Shown: positions 16,996 through 26,583, counted from the first letter of the stretch. The stretch is 64,000 bases of DNA from Agrobacterium tumefaciens (GCA_017744915.1 JAGIAH010000009.1:372001-436000), one strand, 5' to 3'. Notes: generated by a model from the sequence alone, not told the origin. Made by a program: numbers and translations.

Positions 16996-17679
16996 GTGAA
17001 TTCCGATCAGTCGCCTTCTCTTTCATATGTTTTTGACGGTGACGATGTGCTAAGCCTGTTTGCCTTACCTGAGGAGAGCAAGCCACAAGTGGATCGTTTC
17101 GGTAGTCCAACTCTTCTGCCGCCCTACATCATTTATTTTGACGGCTTCCTCTCTCCAGATGAAGAAGTCGCCGTCACGGACAGATTGGATGCTGGCGAGT
17201 GGAGCACGGAGCTGAAGCGTCGTGTGCAGCATTTCGGTTATCGTTATGACTATAAAGCGCGCGCTGTTACGCCAGATGCCTATCTCGGGCCTTTGCCGCC
17301 CTGGCTGGGCGTGTTCGCCGAACGATTGGTGGCGGATGGCTACTGCCGGAACGTGCCGGATCAAGTTATTGCGAACGAGTATCTTCCGGGGCAGGGCATC
17401 AGCGCGCATGTGGATTGTGTCCCCTGTTTTGACGATACGATCTTATCGATAAGCCTTTTATCCGCATGCGAGATGGTTTTCCGCGATTTGCGCGGACCGG
17501 AGGCATGCGGCGTTGTGCTTCACCCTCGTTCAGGTGTTCTGCTCAGCGGTTCCGGCCGCTACGATTGGACTCATGAAATCCCGGCTCGCAAATCCGATAT
17601 TGTTAACGGGGTAAAGAGCGCCCGAAGCAGAAGGATTTCCCTCACTTTCCGCAAGGTCCTGGCTTTGAAACGGCCCTGA
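16996..17679 (+). CDS. AlkB-like 2-oxoglutarate/Fe(II) dioxygenase
   Basis: A 227-residue AlkB-family oxygenase that predicts oxidative demethylation of alkylated nucleic acids. The iron ligands are His138 and Asp140 in SAHVD and His193 in DWTHEI. The C-terminal RRISLTFRK (Arg213, Arg219) is the 2-oxoglutarate/substrate arginine pattern. It is longer at the N-terminus than E. coli AlkB. The start is a GTG with no obvious ribosome site. The gene lies directly outside attR and ends 9 bp before the convergent phaG, so it is probably a native neighbour whose upstream region was changed by the island. It could equally be a remnant of an older insertion. Confidence 0.82.
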   Translation: MNSDQSPSLSYVFDGDDVLSLFALPEESKPQVDRFGSPTLLPPYIIYFDGFLSPDEEVAVTDRLDAGEWSTELKRRVQHFGYRYDYKARAVTPDAYLGPLPPWLGVFAERLVADGYCRNVPDQVIANEYLPGQGISAHVDCVPCFDDTILSISLLSACEMVFRDLRGPEACGVVLHPRSGVLLSGSGRYDWTHEIPARKSDIVNGVKSARSRRISLTFRKVLALKRP

Positions 17680-17688
17680 TCAGAGCGA

Positions 17689-18033
17689 TCACAAATGCTC
17701 CCGATTATCCGTATTCTGCTCCGCCCGGTCCCGATAGAGCGCAGCACGCCCCAGCAGCATCAGGGAAACCGGCGTGGTCACCGTCATGAAGATGCCGATG
17801 AAGATTTCGTGGAAGGCGAAGCGGTCGCCGGAGACGGAGAAATAGATGATCGAGGCCATGACGATGCCGCCGGTGCCCCAGCTGGTGCCCAGCGTCGGCG
17901 CATGCAGGCGCTCATAGAAGCTGTTGAGCCTGGCAAAGCCGATGGTGCCGATCAGCGTCAGCGAAGCGCCCAGGAGCACGAAGAAGGCCACGAGAATGGC
18001 GGCCCAGAGCGGAAATTCTGCAGCATTGTTCAT
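17689..18033 (-). CDS. phaG: Monovalent cation/H+ antiporter subunit G (Pha/Mrp/Mnh)
   Basis: A 114-residue membrane protein with three predicted segments (about 8-30, 40-60, 68-88). It carries the MnhG signature GTxxFARLNSFYERLHAPT in the first cytoplasmic loop region. It is the last gene of the pha operon and overlaps phaF by 4 bp. It is a small subunit of the multi-subunit antiporter in the inner membrane; in Sinorhizobium the homologous complex supports K+ efflux and alkaline adaptation. Confidence 0.9.
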   Translation of the reverse strand: MNNAAEFPLWAAILVAFFVLLGASLTLIGTIGFARLNSFYERLHAPTLGTSWGTGGIVMASIIYFSVSGDRFAFHEIFIGIFMTVTTPVSLMLLGRAALYRDRAEQNTDNREHL

Positions 18034-18311
18034 TCGATCACCTCGCCACGCATCATGAATTTGGAAAGGGCGACGGTGGAGACGAAGCCGAGGATGGCGA
18101 TGAGCAGCGACGCTTCGAAATAGATGTCGTTGCCGGTGCGCAGACCGAAGGTCAAGAGAAGCAGCATGGCGTTGACATAAAGCGTATCCACGCCCAGCAC
18201 GCGGTCCTGCGCGCGCGGGCCGATGGCGATGCGGTAGACCGAGATCGCCATGGCGATGGCGAGCATCAGCTGCGCCAGCGAAAAGGACCAGAAAAGGATA
18301 ATCGAACTCAT
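18030..18311 (-). CDS. phaF: Monovalent cation/H+ antiporter subunit F
   Basis: A 93-residue protein with three hydrophobic segments and the MnhF/MrpF signature AIGPRAQDRVLGVDTLYVN around residues 28-46. Its ATG overlaps the end of phaE by 4 bp and its stop overlaps phaG by 4 bp. It is a structural small subunit needed for complex assembly. Confidence 0.92.
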   Translation of the reverse strand: MSSIILFWSFSLAQLMLAIAMAISVYRIAIGPRAQDRVLGVDTLYVNAMLLLLTFGLRTGNDIYFEASLLIAILGFVSTVALSKFMMRGEVIE

Positions 18312-18796
18312 TCGAATATCTCCATCAGCAGTTTTTCATATCGGTTCTTGATGAGGCTTATCCACGCCGCCTCATCCACATCGTCCAGAACGTGAAGCAG
18401 CAGCGTGCCCTGGCTGGAATTATATTCGAGCCATGCGCTGCCCGGCGTCGAGGTCAGGATCGTCGCCAGAACGGCAAGCGCCATGGGATCGCGAATCTCG
18501 AGCGGCACCGCCAGGAAGCCGGATTTGCGGTTTCTTTCGCGCTGGAACAGGATGATCTTCGCGACTGAGAGATTGGACCGGACGATATCGTAAAGCACGA
18601 TCAGGATCAGCTGCACCAGCCTGTGCCAGTTGCGGATGCGCGGCTTGGCCGGCCGAAGCGACGCCATCGCCCAGGAGGCGATGAGGGCGACACAGGTGCC
18701 GAGCAGCAGGTGCCCCGGCGAAAAGCTGTTGATCGTCAGCCAGAAGAAGATCAGCGAGACCGTCAGAAGCGGGTAGGGGAGGAGACGCCTCATCAT
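18308..18796 (-). CDS. phaE: Monovalent cation/H+ antiporter subunit E
   Basis: A 162-residue protein with two N-terminal membrane segments (LLTVSLIFFWLTI and LLLGTCVALIASWAM) and a cytoplasmic domain typical of MnhE. It includes an IVRSNLSVAKIIL stretch and the late TILTSTPGSAWL motif. The start at 18796 (ATGATG) overlaps the phaD stop by 4 bp; a longer upstream reading frame lies inside phaD in another frame and is not used. Confidence 0.9.
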   Translation of the reverse strand: MMRRLLPYPLLTVSLIFFWLTINSFSPGHLLLGTCVALIASWAMASLRPAKPRIRNWHRLVQLILIVLYDIVRSNLSVAKIILFQRERNRKSGFLAVPLEIRDPMALAVLATILTSTPGSAWLEYNSSQGTLLLHVLDDVDEAAWISLIKNRYEKLLMEIFE

Positions 18797-20439
18797 GGCT
18801 CTGCCTCCGGATTGCCGCCCGCTCGTGGCGCGGAAATGACACCCTGAATATAGCTTGCGGGCAGGTCGAGAATACGCGCCGTCTCCTGCATGTAACGCAT
18901 CACCGGTCCCGCCTGCACGGTCATGGCGAGCGTCAGCCCGAGCAGCAGCATGATGGGCGCGATTTCGATGACGAGAACACGCGGCACCGTTCCTTCGATG
19001 GAGGCCCAGAAGGTGCGGATGCCGGCGCGGGTCATCGAGATCAGCGAAGCGAAGCCGGAAAAGACGATCAGGAAGACGATCCACCAGGAGAGTGTGGAAA
19101 CGCTGTCATTGGCGCCGAGGCCGGAAGGGTTGAGAATGGCGGTCAGCATCGAGAATTTGGCGATGAAACCCGAAAGCGGCGGCAGGCCGGCCAGAAGAAT
19201 ACCGCAGGCGGCAAAACAGGCGCCGAGCACCGCCATGGTGGCGGGCATGGTCACGCCGACTTCTTCCTCCTCTTCTTCCTCGTCGCCTTCACCATAAGCT
19301 TCCATGGTCACGGCAAGAACGTTCGCGCCGGCATCCTGCCCGCGCTCGACAAGTTCGATCAGCATGAAGAAGGCGCTGATGGTGAGAGTGGAGCTGACCA
19401 TGTAATAGAGCGCGCCGGCCGCGACCGTCGGATTGCCGGTGCCCATGGCCGCGAGAAGCGTTCCCGACGATACCAGAACCGAAAAACCGGCGAGCCGCCC
19501 CAGCGCCTGCGACGCCAGAACCCCGATGGCCCCGAAGATGATGGTGGCGATGCCGCCGACCAGCAGGGCGTCATGGCCGAAGCCCGCGGATTCGCCTGCC
19601 GTCTGCCCGAAGAGCAGGAAGGACAGGCGGGCGATGACATAAATGCCGACCTTGCTCATGATCGCGAACAGCCCACCAACGGGTGCGGAAGCCGCGCCAT
19701 AGGCGGAAGGCAGCCAGAAATTCAGCGGCCACATGCCGGCCTTCACCAGAAATGCGATACCGAGGATGGCCGAGCCGGTTTCCAGCAGCATGCGCTGGTC
19801 GGGGTTGAGGCCCTCGATGCGGTGGGCAAGATCACCCATGTTGAGCGTACCGGTGACGCCATAGATGAGGCTGACGCCGATCAGGAAGAACAGCGCCGCA
19901 ACGAGGTTGATGGCGATGTAATGCAGCCCCGCTTTCACGCGCTGCTGGCCGGAGCCATGCAGCAGCAGGCCATAGGACGCCGCCAGCATCACTTCGAAGA
20001 AGACGAAGAGATTGAAGAGGTCACCGGTCAGGAAGGCGCCATTGACGCCCATCAGCATCATCTGGAACAGCGAATGGAAATGCGCGCCGGACTTGTGCCA
20101 TTTCGCCATCGAATAGATCAGTGAGGGAATGGCGAGCAGCGCGGTCAAAAGCACCATCAGGCCGGACAGGCGGTCTGCCACGAGCACGATGCCGAAGGGT
20201 GCCGGCCAGTTGCCGAGCAGATAGACACCGCTCGAGACCACGGCCGCGATCTCGGTATTCACCGTCGAGTTCACCTCGCGGAACAGCAGGATCGCGACCA
20301 CCAGCAACAGCACGGTGGAGGTGAAGCTGATGGCGGCCTTTGCGACGCGCTGGCGCTCGTCGAAGAAGAGCAGCAGGGCGGCGGTGATCAGTGGCAGCAG
20401 AATGGGGGCGATGACGATGTGGAAGGGGAACGACATCAT
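18793..20439 (-). CDS. phaD: Monovalent cation/H+ antiporter subunit D, with acidic insert
   Basis: A 548-residue protein with about 14 membrane segments, a proton-translocating subunit related to NADH dehydrogenase chains L/M/N. The core antiporter domain includes SAYGAASAPVGGLFAIMSKVG near residues 244-264. Odd feature: a run of seven glutamates (387-393, DNA 19261-19281), preceded by GEGD, sits in a loop after AVTMEAYG. It is encoded by an almost pure GAR repeat, making it a likely length-variable site. Overlaps phaC and phaE by 4 bp each. Confidence 0.92.
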   Translation of the reverse strand: MMSFPFHIVIAPILLPLITAALLLFFDERQRVAKAAISFTSTVLLLVVAILLFREVNSTVNTEIAAVVSSGVYLLGNWPAPFGIVLVADRLSGLMVLLTALLAIPSLIYSMAKWHKSGAHFHSLFQMMLMGVNGAFLTGDLFNLFVFFEVMLAASYGLLLHGSGQQRVKAGLHYIAINLVAALFFLIGVSLIYGVTGTLNMGDLAHRIEGLNPDQRMLLETGSAILGIAFLVKAGMWPLNFWLPSAYGAASAPVGGLFAIMSKVGIYVIARLSFLLFGQTAGESAGFGHDALLVGGIATIIFGAIGVLASQALGRLAGFSVLVSSGTLLAAMGTGNPTVAAGALYYMVSSTLTISAFFMLIELVERGQDAGANVLAVTMEAYGEGDEEEEEEEVGVTMPATMAVLGACFAACGILLAGLPPLSGFIAKFSMLTAILNPSGLGANDSVSTLSWWIVFLIVFSGFASLISMTRAGIRTFWASIEGTVPRVLVIEIAPIMLLLGLTLAMTVQAGPVMRYMQETARILDLPASYIQGVISAPRAGGNPEAEP

Positions 20440-20771
20440 TTCGTCTCCCTCCCGTCCACATGGTCGGTGCCGGTGAGGCCACGGGCGGCAAGCAGCACGA
20501 CAAGGAAAAGTGCGGTGGTGGCAAAGCCGATGACGATTGCCGTCAGCACCAGCGCCTGCGGCACGGGGTCGGCCAGCGTGGAGCTGTCAACACCGTTCAC
20601 CAGCACCGGTGGTGCATTGGTCTTGATGCCACCGACACCGAAGATGAAGAGGTTGACGGCATAGGACAGCAATGAGAGCCCAACGATGACCTGATAGGTA
20701 CGCGGGCGCAGCACCAGCCAGACGCCCGAACCGGTCATGATGCCGATGCCGATTGCAAGAATGAGTTCCAT
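20436..20771 (-). CDS. phaC: Monovalent cation/H+ antiporter subunit C
   Basis: A 111-residue protein with three membrane segments, homologous to NuoK. The signature GLSLLSYAVNLFIFGVGG lies around residues 31-48, and DPVPQALVLTAIVIGFA in the third segment region. It overlaps phaAB by one base (TAATG) and phaD by 4 bp. Confidence 0.92.
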   Translation of the reverse strand: MELILAIGIGIMTGSGVWLVLRPRTYQVIVGLSLLSYAVNLFIFGVGGIKTNAPPVLVNGVDSSTLADPVPQALVLTAIVIGFATTALFLVVLLAARGLTGTDHVDGRETK

Positions 20772-23689
20772 TACACGTCCTCCGCTTTTGCGGCGTCAGG
20801 CGTGCGAACGCGGTAGTTACGCAACGATTGGTGTGCCAGTGCTATCAGGATCAGAACGGTGGAGCCGACGACCAGCGAGAAGACGCCGAGATCGAACAGC
20901 AGGGCGGATGCCGTCGGCATTTTGCCGATATAGGGTATTTCCGTATATTGGAAATAGGAGGTCAGGAACGGGTAGCCGAAATACCAGGAGCCGATACCGG
21001 TGGCCGCTGCCATCAGCAGGCCGAAGCCCATCCACCGCAGCGGCAGGATGCGGATGCGGTCTTCCGCCCAGCGCGCGCCGCCGGCGAGATATTGCAGCAG
21101 GAAGCCGATGGCCATGGTGATGCCGGCCGCAAAACCGCCGCCGGGCATATCGTGGCCGCGCATGAACAGGAAGATCGAGAAGGTGATGATGACCGGGAAC
21201 ATCCACTGCATCACGATCGACGGCACATAGAGATAGTCGCGCACCGTATCGCCATTGCTGCGGTCCGGCCGTTCGGCATCGAAGGCGTTCTGCATCTGCT
21301 GCTGTTCTGGCAAACCGATGCTTTCATGCGCGGGACGGAAACGGCGCAGCAGCGCGAAGACGGTGAGCGCCACGATGGCCAGCACCGCAATTTCGCCGAA
21401 GGTGTCGAAGCCGCGGAAATCGACCAGGATGACGTTGACGACATTGGTGCCGCCGCCTTCGGTATAGGCGCGCTCCAGGAAATAGGTCGCAATCGCGTTC
21501 GGCACCGGCAGCGTCATCACGGCATAGGCGATAACGGACATGCCGATACCGCTGGCAGCGGCCAGCAGGAAGTCCCGGGCGCGGCGAAGCTGCGCCGGCA
21601 ACTCATCGCTGCTGTCGACCTTTTCGAAGCGTTTCGGCAGCCACCGGAGACCAAGCAGGATGAGAACCGTGGTGACGATTTCCACCAGAAGCTGGGTGAT
21701 GGCGAGATCCGGCGCGGAAAGCCAGACGAAGGTGAGGCAGGTGACAAGCCCGGAAACGCCGAGCATGACGAGGGCGGCAAGCCGGTGATATTTCGCCTGC
21801 CAGGCGGCGCCCATGGCGGCAATCATGCCGATCAGCCACAGGATGGCGAAGATCGGATCGAAGGTCGTCACGCGCGGCAGCGACAGGGAGAATTCCGAAA
21901 GGAACAGAGGCGAGAAACCGGCAAGAAGCGCCACGAGGATGAGAAGCCTCAGCTGCGGCTGCAGACGCCGCGTGCCGAGCCTGCTTTCCAGCCACCGCGC
22001 CCATTTCCAGGACACGGTGACGAGAATGCGCTCGAAGATGCGCTGGCCCCGCAAATGCCGGAAGACCGGCGGACCGTCATCGCAGCGCGAGAAATAACCA
22101 CCGAGCAGGGCATAGATCGTCACACCACCGATCAGCGCCACGATACTCATGATCAGCGGCAGGTTGAAACCGTGCCAAATCGACAGGCTGTAGACGGGTG
22201 TCTGCGCGCCGAGCACGGACAGCACGGCCGAATGCAGGAACGGGCCGATCGAAAGGCTCGGAACGATGCCGACGATCAGGCAGGCGAAGACGAGGAACTC
22301 GATCGGAAAACGCATCCAGCGCGGCGGCTCGTGTGGATGCGGGTTCGGCAGATCGACGGGCTTCGGCCCGAAGAAGACCGTGTGGATGAAGCGCAGCGAA
22401 TAGGCGACGGCGAAGGCGCCCGACAGCGTCGCGACATAGGGCAGAGCCCGGTCCAGAAGAGAGTCCGCGTGGGTCTCGACCGCCTCGGCAAAGAACATTT
22501 CCTTGGAGAGGAAGCCGTTGAACAGCGGCACCCCGGCCATTGCCGCGCTCGCCGCCATGGCAAGCGTCGCGGTCGCGGGCATATAAGTATAAAGCCCGCT
22601 TAAGCGCCGCATGTCGCGGGTGCCGGTCTCGTGGTCGATGATGCCGGCCGCCATGAAAAGCGATGCCTTGAAGGTGGCGTGGTTGACCATGTGGAAGATG
22701 GCCGCCACCGCCGCCAGCGGGCTGCCGAGGCTGAGCAGCGTGGTGATGAGCCCGAGGTGGCTGATGGTCGAATAGGCCAGAAGCCCCTTCAGATCCTGCT
22801 GGAACATGGCGAAATAGGCGCCGAGCAAAAGGGTTATGATACCCGCTACGCCAACCAGCCAGAACCATTCCGGCGTACCTGCTAGAACCGGCCAGAACCG
22901 CGCGAGCAGGAAAACCCCGGCCTTCACCATGGTTGCGGAATGCAGATAGGCGGAAACGGGTGTGGGCGCCGCCATGGCGTTGGGCAGCCAGAAATGGAAC
23001 GGAAACTGCGCGCTCTTCGTCAGCGCGCCGCCAAGAATGAGGATGAGCGCCGGCACATAAAGCGGATGGGCGCGAATGGCGGCGCCGGCCTCGATGATCC
23101 TGTCGAGATCATAGCTTCCCGCCATGTGGCCGAGGATCAGAAGTCCGGCCAAAAGGCTGAAACCGCCGATGCCGGTCACGGTCAGCGCCATGCGGGCGCC
23201 GTCGCGCGCGCCGGCATTCTGATGCCAGTAGCCGATCAGCAGGAATGAGAAGATGCTGGTCATCTCCCAGAAGATCGACAGCAGGATCACGTTGCCGGAC
23301 AAGACAACGCCGAGCATCGAACCCATGAAGGCGAGAAAGAAGGCGAAAAACCGAGGAATCGGATCTTCCGCCGACATGTAATAGCGTGCGTAGAGCACCA
23401 CCAGCAGACCGATGCCGGTGATGAGCATCGCGAAAATCCAGGCGAAACCATCCAGCCGCAGGGTAAAATTCAGTCCGAGCTGGGGCAGCCACTCCGCATC
23501 ATATTTCAGCACGCCGCCGTCGCTGATGGTCGTATAAAGAAAGATGCTGCTGGCGAGGCCAAAAAGGGCCACGGCGCCTGCGACGGAGGCCGGTCCGGCG
23601 GCCGCACCCTCGCGCGGCATGAAAGCCGTCAGGAATGCGCCGACGAAGGGCAATGCGACAATAAATGGAAGAATGGTTGCAAGTGTCAT
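20771..23689 (-). CDS. phaAB: Fused A+B subunit of the monovalent cation/H+ antiporter
   Basis: A protein of about 972 residues. The N-terminal ~800 form the NuoL-like MrpA subunit (FGLASSIFLYTT, PFHFWLPNAMAAPTPVSAY with key Lys/His positions, NHATFKASLFMAAG). The C-terminal ~150 form an MrpB-like domain (RGHDMPGGGFAAGI near residue 870). The A/B fusion is the rhizobial arrangement. The ATG at 23689 (MTLATILPF) was chosen; an upstream ATG at 23761 adds a charged leader not seen in the family, and neither has a strong ribosome site. First gene of the seven-function pha operon. Confidence 0.9.
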   Translation of the reverse strand: MTLATILPFIVALPFVGAFLTAFMPREGAAAGPASVAGAVALFGLASSIFLYTTISDGGVLKYDAEWLPQLGLNFTLRLDGFAWIFAMLITGIGLLVVLYARYYMSAEDPIPRFFAFFLAFMGSMLGVVLSGNVILLSIFWEMTSIFSFLLIGYWHQNAGARDGARMALTVTGIGGFSLLAGLLILGHMAGSYDLDRIIEAGAAIRAHPLYVPALILILGGALTKSAQFPFHFWLPNAMAAPTPVSAYLHSATMVKAGVFLLARFWPVLAGTPEWFWLVGVAGIITLLLGAYFAMFQQDLKGLLAYSTISHLGLITTLLSLGSPLAAVAAIFHMVNHATFKASLFMAAGIIDHETGTRDMRRLSGLYTYMPATATLAMAASAAMAGVPLFNGFLSKEMFFAEAVETHADSLLDRALPYVATLSGAFAVAYSLRFIHTVFFGPKPVDLPNPHPHEPPRWMRFPIEFLVFACLIVGIVPSLSIGPFLHSAVLSVLGAQTPVYSLSIWHGFNLPLIMSIVALIGGVTIYALLGGYFSRCDDGPPVFRHLRGQRIFERILVTVSWKWARWLESRLGTRRLQPQLRLLILVALLAGFSPLFLSEFSLSLPRVTTFDPIFAILWLIGMIAAMGAAWQAKYHRLAALVMLGVSGLVTCLTFVWLSAPDLAITQLLVEIVTTVLILLGLRWLPKRFEKVDSSDELPAQLRRARDFLLAAASGIGMSVIAYAVMTLPVPNAIATYFLERAYTEGGGTNVVNVILVDFRGFDTFGEIAVLAIVALTVFALLRRFRPAHESIGLPEQQQMQNAFDAERPDRSNGDTVRDYLYVPSIVMQWMFPVIITFSIFLFMRGHDMPGGGFAAGITMAIGFLLQYLAGGARWAEDRIRILPLRWMGFGLLMAAATGIGSWYFGYPFLTSYFQYTEIPYIGKMPTASALLFDLGVFSLVVGSTVLILIALAHQSLRNYRVRTPDAAKAEDV

Positions 23690-23793
23690 ATGCGGCGGCG
23701 GTTTTCTCTGAAATGGGAGCCTACGGCGGGTTTCCGACGACTCCGATCCCTCAAGGCTCATGGTGAACCGAATGATGAGGACCGCCGGAATGA

Positions 23794-24180
23794 CTAATAC
23801 ATAATATGCGGAGGCGCGCGTGGAACCACGCTGGCAAAGTCTCGGAAAGCTTGTGGCACGATGGCAACAGCGACAAGCAAGGCCTTGGCACTGTCGGTGA
23901 TGTCGAGGGTCGAAGAGGGGAACTCGTCGGGCCGAAGCCCTGAGGTGGCAAGGCCGGTCTTGCAGGCATAGTCGTTACCGCTACCGCAATCCTTTTCGCG
24001 AAGGGAAAGGGAACGGCTGAGATCGACGGTCTGCAATCGCTCCAGGCGGCTGGTCTTGGACAGGGCCTTGACGCCGGATGGAGCCTGGAAGCCAATCATG
24101 ACGAGCAGGCTGGCAACCACGAGGCCGATCAACACTTGCGGATGGTGCCTTGAACTGCGGCTTTTCTCCATCCTTGGCAA
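23794..24180 (-). CDS. Hypothetical small membrane-anchored protein
   Basis: A 128-residue protein with a basic N-terminus (RSSRHHPQ) and one hydrophobic segment at about 15-32 (VLIGLVVASLLVMIGFQA), giving a signal anchor. The remainder is presumably periplasmic and contains two cysteines (in EKDCGSG and DYACKTG) that could pair. I do not recognise the family. It lies upstream of the pha operon on the same strand, 105 bp away, with its own transcription likely. Confidence 0.55.
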   Translation of the reverse strand: MPRMEKSRSSRHHPQVLIGLVVASLLVMIGFQAPSGVKALSKTSRLERLQTVDLSRSLSLREKDCGSGNDYACKTGLATSGLRPDEFPSSTLDITDSAKALLVAVAIVPQAFRDFASVVPRAPPHIMY

Positions 24181-24688
24181 GTTGGCATCTCCTTGATCGA
24201 AAAGGTCTCTTTAAAGCATCACCGTTGAGCGAATATCCTGTTGATTTGTTTTAGGGGAAGGCGCACGCGCTTGTCCAGCGCACGGGCCGGAAAAACCGCC
24301 TGAAGGGTCCGATTCCTTTTCGCTTTTGCCAGTTTGCGGCAAAGTGAGGGCGGTAACGGCTAAAAGCTTTTACAAATTTTACCGTTTGACGCGGGCGGAC
24401 AGGTTTCTTAACTTTCAAGCAAGGAATTAACCATAAAGATTGGTAGTATTTCCACGGCGGAATGGGGTTCTCTCCCCTTCCAGGCATGACGCCGCACTGC
24501 CGTACCGGGGCCGATCCGGTATTTTCGTTTCTTGGTTCAGGAAAGTCTGGCAAGCGTCGATGCCGCATCGTCCGCGATGGGTATGTTCGTTCAAAAATCC
24601 CCAAAGGGTGCTGACGTTCTGAACCTTGGCCAATTTGGCCGGGTTTTACCGGCCGTCATGTTGTTGGGGACGTCGGTTGGGGCAGGAT
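24181..24688. promoter_or_regulatory. Long leader and promoter region of the che operon
   Basis: About 500 bp without a convincing gene. A weak sigma-70-like pair, TTGACG (24386-24391) and TAACTT (24409-24414) with a 17-bp spacer, could start the che transcript. The leader would then be about 265 nt. A small GGGG/CCCC hairpin lies near 24464-24477. Two TTG-initiated open frames cross here but show no family resemblance. Confidence 0.35.
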
Positions 24689-26284
24689 TTGCCATCAGAT
24701 CAAGCGCGCAGATCGGCAGGCGGAAGCCTGTCGGGACGGTTGCGCTTTGCCGGCCTCGATGAGACGCAATCCGATTTCCTGCGCAATTATCGCGGCATGC
24801 TGGAGCCTTACGTCAAGGCCGGCCTGCGCGACGTGATGACCCGTTTCCAGTCCATGCCGGACTGTTCCCCGTCCTTTGAAAGCGAAAACCAGCTTGATCG
24901 TCTGCACGATCTGCAATCCTCGCACTGGAGTGTGCTGACGGATGCGCGTTTCGATGCGCTTTATGCCGAGCGGGTGAAGGTTCTTTCCGATAATGCCAGC
25001 CGCATGGGCCTCGATCCGCGCTGGCAGATCGCCAGCCACGCGGTCGTTCTGGAACATCTTGTCGGCGGGCTGGTGGCCGAACACGCACCGCGCTCCATCC
25101 TGCCGGGCAACCGCAGGAAAAACCGCGAGCTGGCGGAAGCCGTGAAGAATGTCGTCCGTCTGGTGATGGTCGATACCGAGATCGCCGTGTCGCTGCGTTT
25201 CAACGAACTGCGCCTGCGCCACGGCCGCGAACTCCAGGAACAGCGTGACAATGACCGCTCCGAAGCGGCAAATCTGCTGGGCACGGCACTGACGGCCTTT
25301 GCCGCAGGCAATTTGCAGGCCCGCATCGGCAATGACGTGCCTGAAGCCTATCGGGACGTTGCGGTCACCTTCAATACGGCGCTCGAGACGATCGGTGCAT
25401 CGCTGATATCTGCCCAGAACGGTGTAGGCGAGGCCGAGGCGCTGAGCGCGCGTTTTGCCGATATTGGCCGCTCCATTGCCGAGCGTTCCCGCCAGCAGGC
25501 CGAAGCCCTTGCCGAAACGTCCCGCGCGCTTCAGGCGATGATTGCGCATGTGGCGGAAAACGGCGCCCGCATATCGGCGACGGAAAAGGCGGTTTCCAGC
25601 GCCCGCGACGCGGCCGTCGAAAGCGGCAGGGCAATCGGCGAGGCGATCGACGCCATGTCGGACATCGAGCAATCGGCCGAGCAGATCGGCAAGATCATCG
25701 GCACCATCGACGAGATCGCTTTCCAGACGAACCTTCTCGCCCTCAATGCCGGCATCGAGGCGGCGCGGGCGGGGGAAAGCGGACGCGGTTTCGCCGTCGT
25801 CGCGCAGGAGGTCCGCGCGCTTGCCCAGCGTTCCGCCGATGCGGCGAGAGAAATCAAGAGCCTCGTCGGCTCCACCAAAACGCAGGTCGAGGGTGGCGTG
25901 CGCATGGTCAACCGCACGCAGGAGGCCATCGGCGGGGTGGTCCGGCAGGTGTCCGGCATCAACGACATGATCGCCGAAGTCTCCCGGCATACCGCCGATC
26001 ACGCCGGCGAATTGCAATCCGTCGCCGCCGATATCGACGAACAGCAGCGGCAGGCCGGCCGGAATGCGAAAGATATGGGCGCCAGCGCTTCCGAAGCCGA
26101 TGCGCTTCACACCGTCATTCTGGAACTCGGCCGCACCGTTCGCGAATTCCGTATTGCCCGTCAGGAACATTTTGCTGCGGCCGCCGGTGCGGATCGGCAG
26201 CACTCATCATTTATGGCCCGTGGGGATAACCGCACGGATAGCAGCCAGGATTACCAACAATTCAGACGTCAGGGAGTCATGTAA
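24689..26284 (+). CDS. icpA: Soluble globin-coupled chemoreceptor (IcpA/McpE type)
   Basis: A protein of about 531 residues without membrane segments. The N-terminal ~170 residues look like a protoglobin sensor ([20 protein letters not shown]; later [14 protein letters not shown]). Residues ~230-490 form a methyl-accepting signalling hairpin with the invariant tip [21 protein letters not shown]. At the position where globin-coupled sensors carry the proximal haem His (H-x-x-I-G-L), this protein reads A-S-R-M-G-L, so haem binding is doubtful. The start is uncertain: TTG at 24689 or 24740 are the best fits, and no ATG exists in frame. First gene of the che operon, as icpA is in Sinorhizobium; it overlaps cheS by one base. 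Confidence 0.8.
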   Translation: MPSDQARRSAGGSLSGRLRFAGLDETQSDFLRNYRGMLEPYVKAGLRDVMTRFQSMPDCSPSFESENQLDRLHDLQSSHWSVLTDARFDALYAERVKVLSDNASRMGLDPRWQIASHAVVLEHLVGGLVAEHAPRSILPGNRRKNRELAEAVKNVVRLVMVDTEIAVSLRFNELRLRHGRELQEQRDNDRSEAANLLGTALTAFAAGNLQARIGNDVPEAYRDVAVTFNTALETIGASLISAQNGVGEAEALSARFADIGRSIAERSRQQAEALAETSRALQAMIAHVAENGARISATEKAVSSARDAAVESGRAIGEAIDAMSDIEQSAEQIGKIIGTIDEIAFQTNLLALNAGIEAARAGESGRGFAVVAQEVRALAQRSADAAREIKSLVGSTKTQVEGGVRMVNRTQEAIGGVVRQVSGINDMIAEVSRHTADHAGELQSVAADIDEQQRQAGRNAKDMGASASEADALHTVILELGRTVREFRIARQEHFAAAAGADRQHSSFMARGDNRTDSSQDYQQFRRQGVM

Positions 26285-26583
26285 TGGCAGCCAGAAAAGC
26301 AGCTGAGGCGATGCTGAAACTGTCACCGGTGCTGGATCTCAACGAAGCATCGGCGCTGCACGGCAAGCTGATGACGCTGAGAGGAGCACCCTTGTCGGTC
26401 GATGCGTCCGAGGTGGAGCGTATCGGAGCCCTTTGCGCCCAGGTCCTCATGGCCGGCGCGAAATCCTGGGAGGAGGACGGCAAGCGGTTCGGTTTTGCCA
26501 GCGTGTCCGATGCATTCGACAAGACCATGAAACTGATAGGCGTCGATATCGATCATTTGCTCCTGAAGGAGATGCAAAAGTGA
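26284..26583 (+). CDS. cheS: CheS, STAS-domain chemotaxis accessory protein
   Basis: A 99-residue STAS-like protein (LKLSPVLDLNEASALHGKL, then VDASEVERIGALCAQVL). It is located as orf2 of rhizobial che operons, between icpA and cheY1. In Sinorhizobium meliloti CheS binds CheA and speeds dephosphorylation of the CheY1 phosphate sink; the same role is inferred here. It overlaps icpA by one base and cheY1 by 4 bp (GTGA). Confidence 0.85.
   Translation: MAARKAAEAMLKLSPVLDLNEASALHGKLMTLRGAPLSVDASEVERIGALCAQVLMAGAKSWEEDGKRFGFASVSDAFDKTMKLIGVDIDHLLLKEMQK

Noticed and set aside
16814..16999. 61-codon open frame across attR
   Set aside because: Half of it is translated tRNA-derived repeat sequence, it has no ribosome site, and it lacks any family resemblance.
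24532..24762. Open frame before icpA, possibly a frameshifted N-terminus
   Set aside because: Its translation does not resemble a protoglobin or receptor, and the icpA frame is intact without it.
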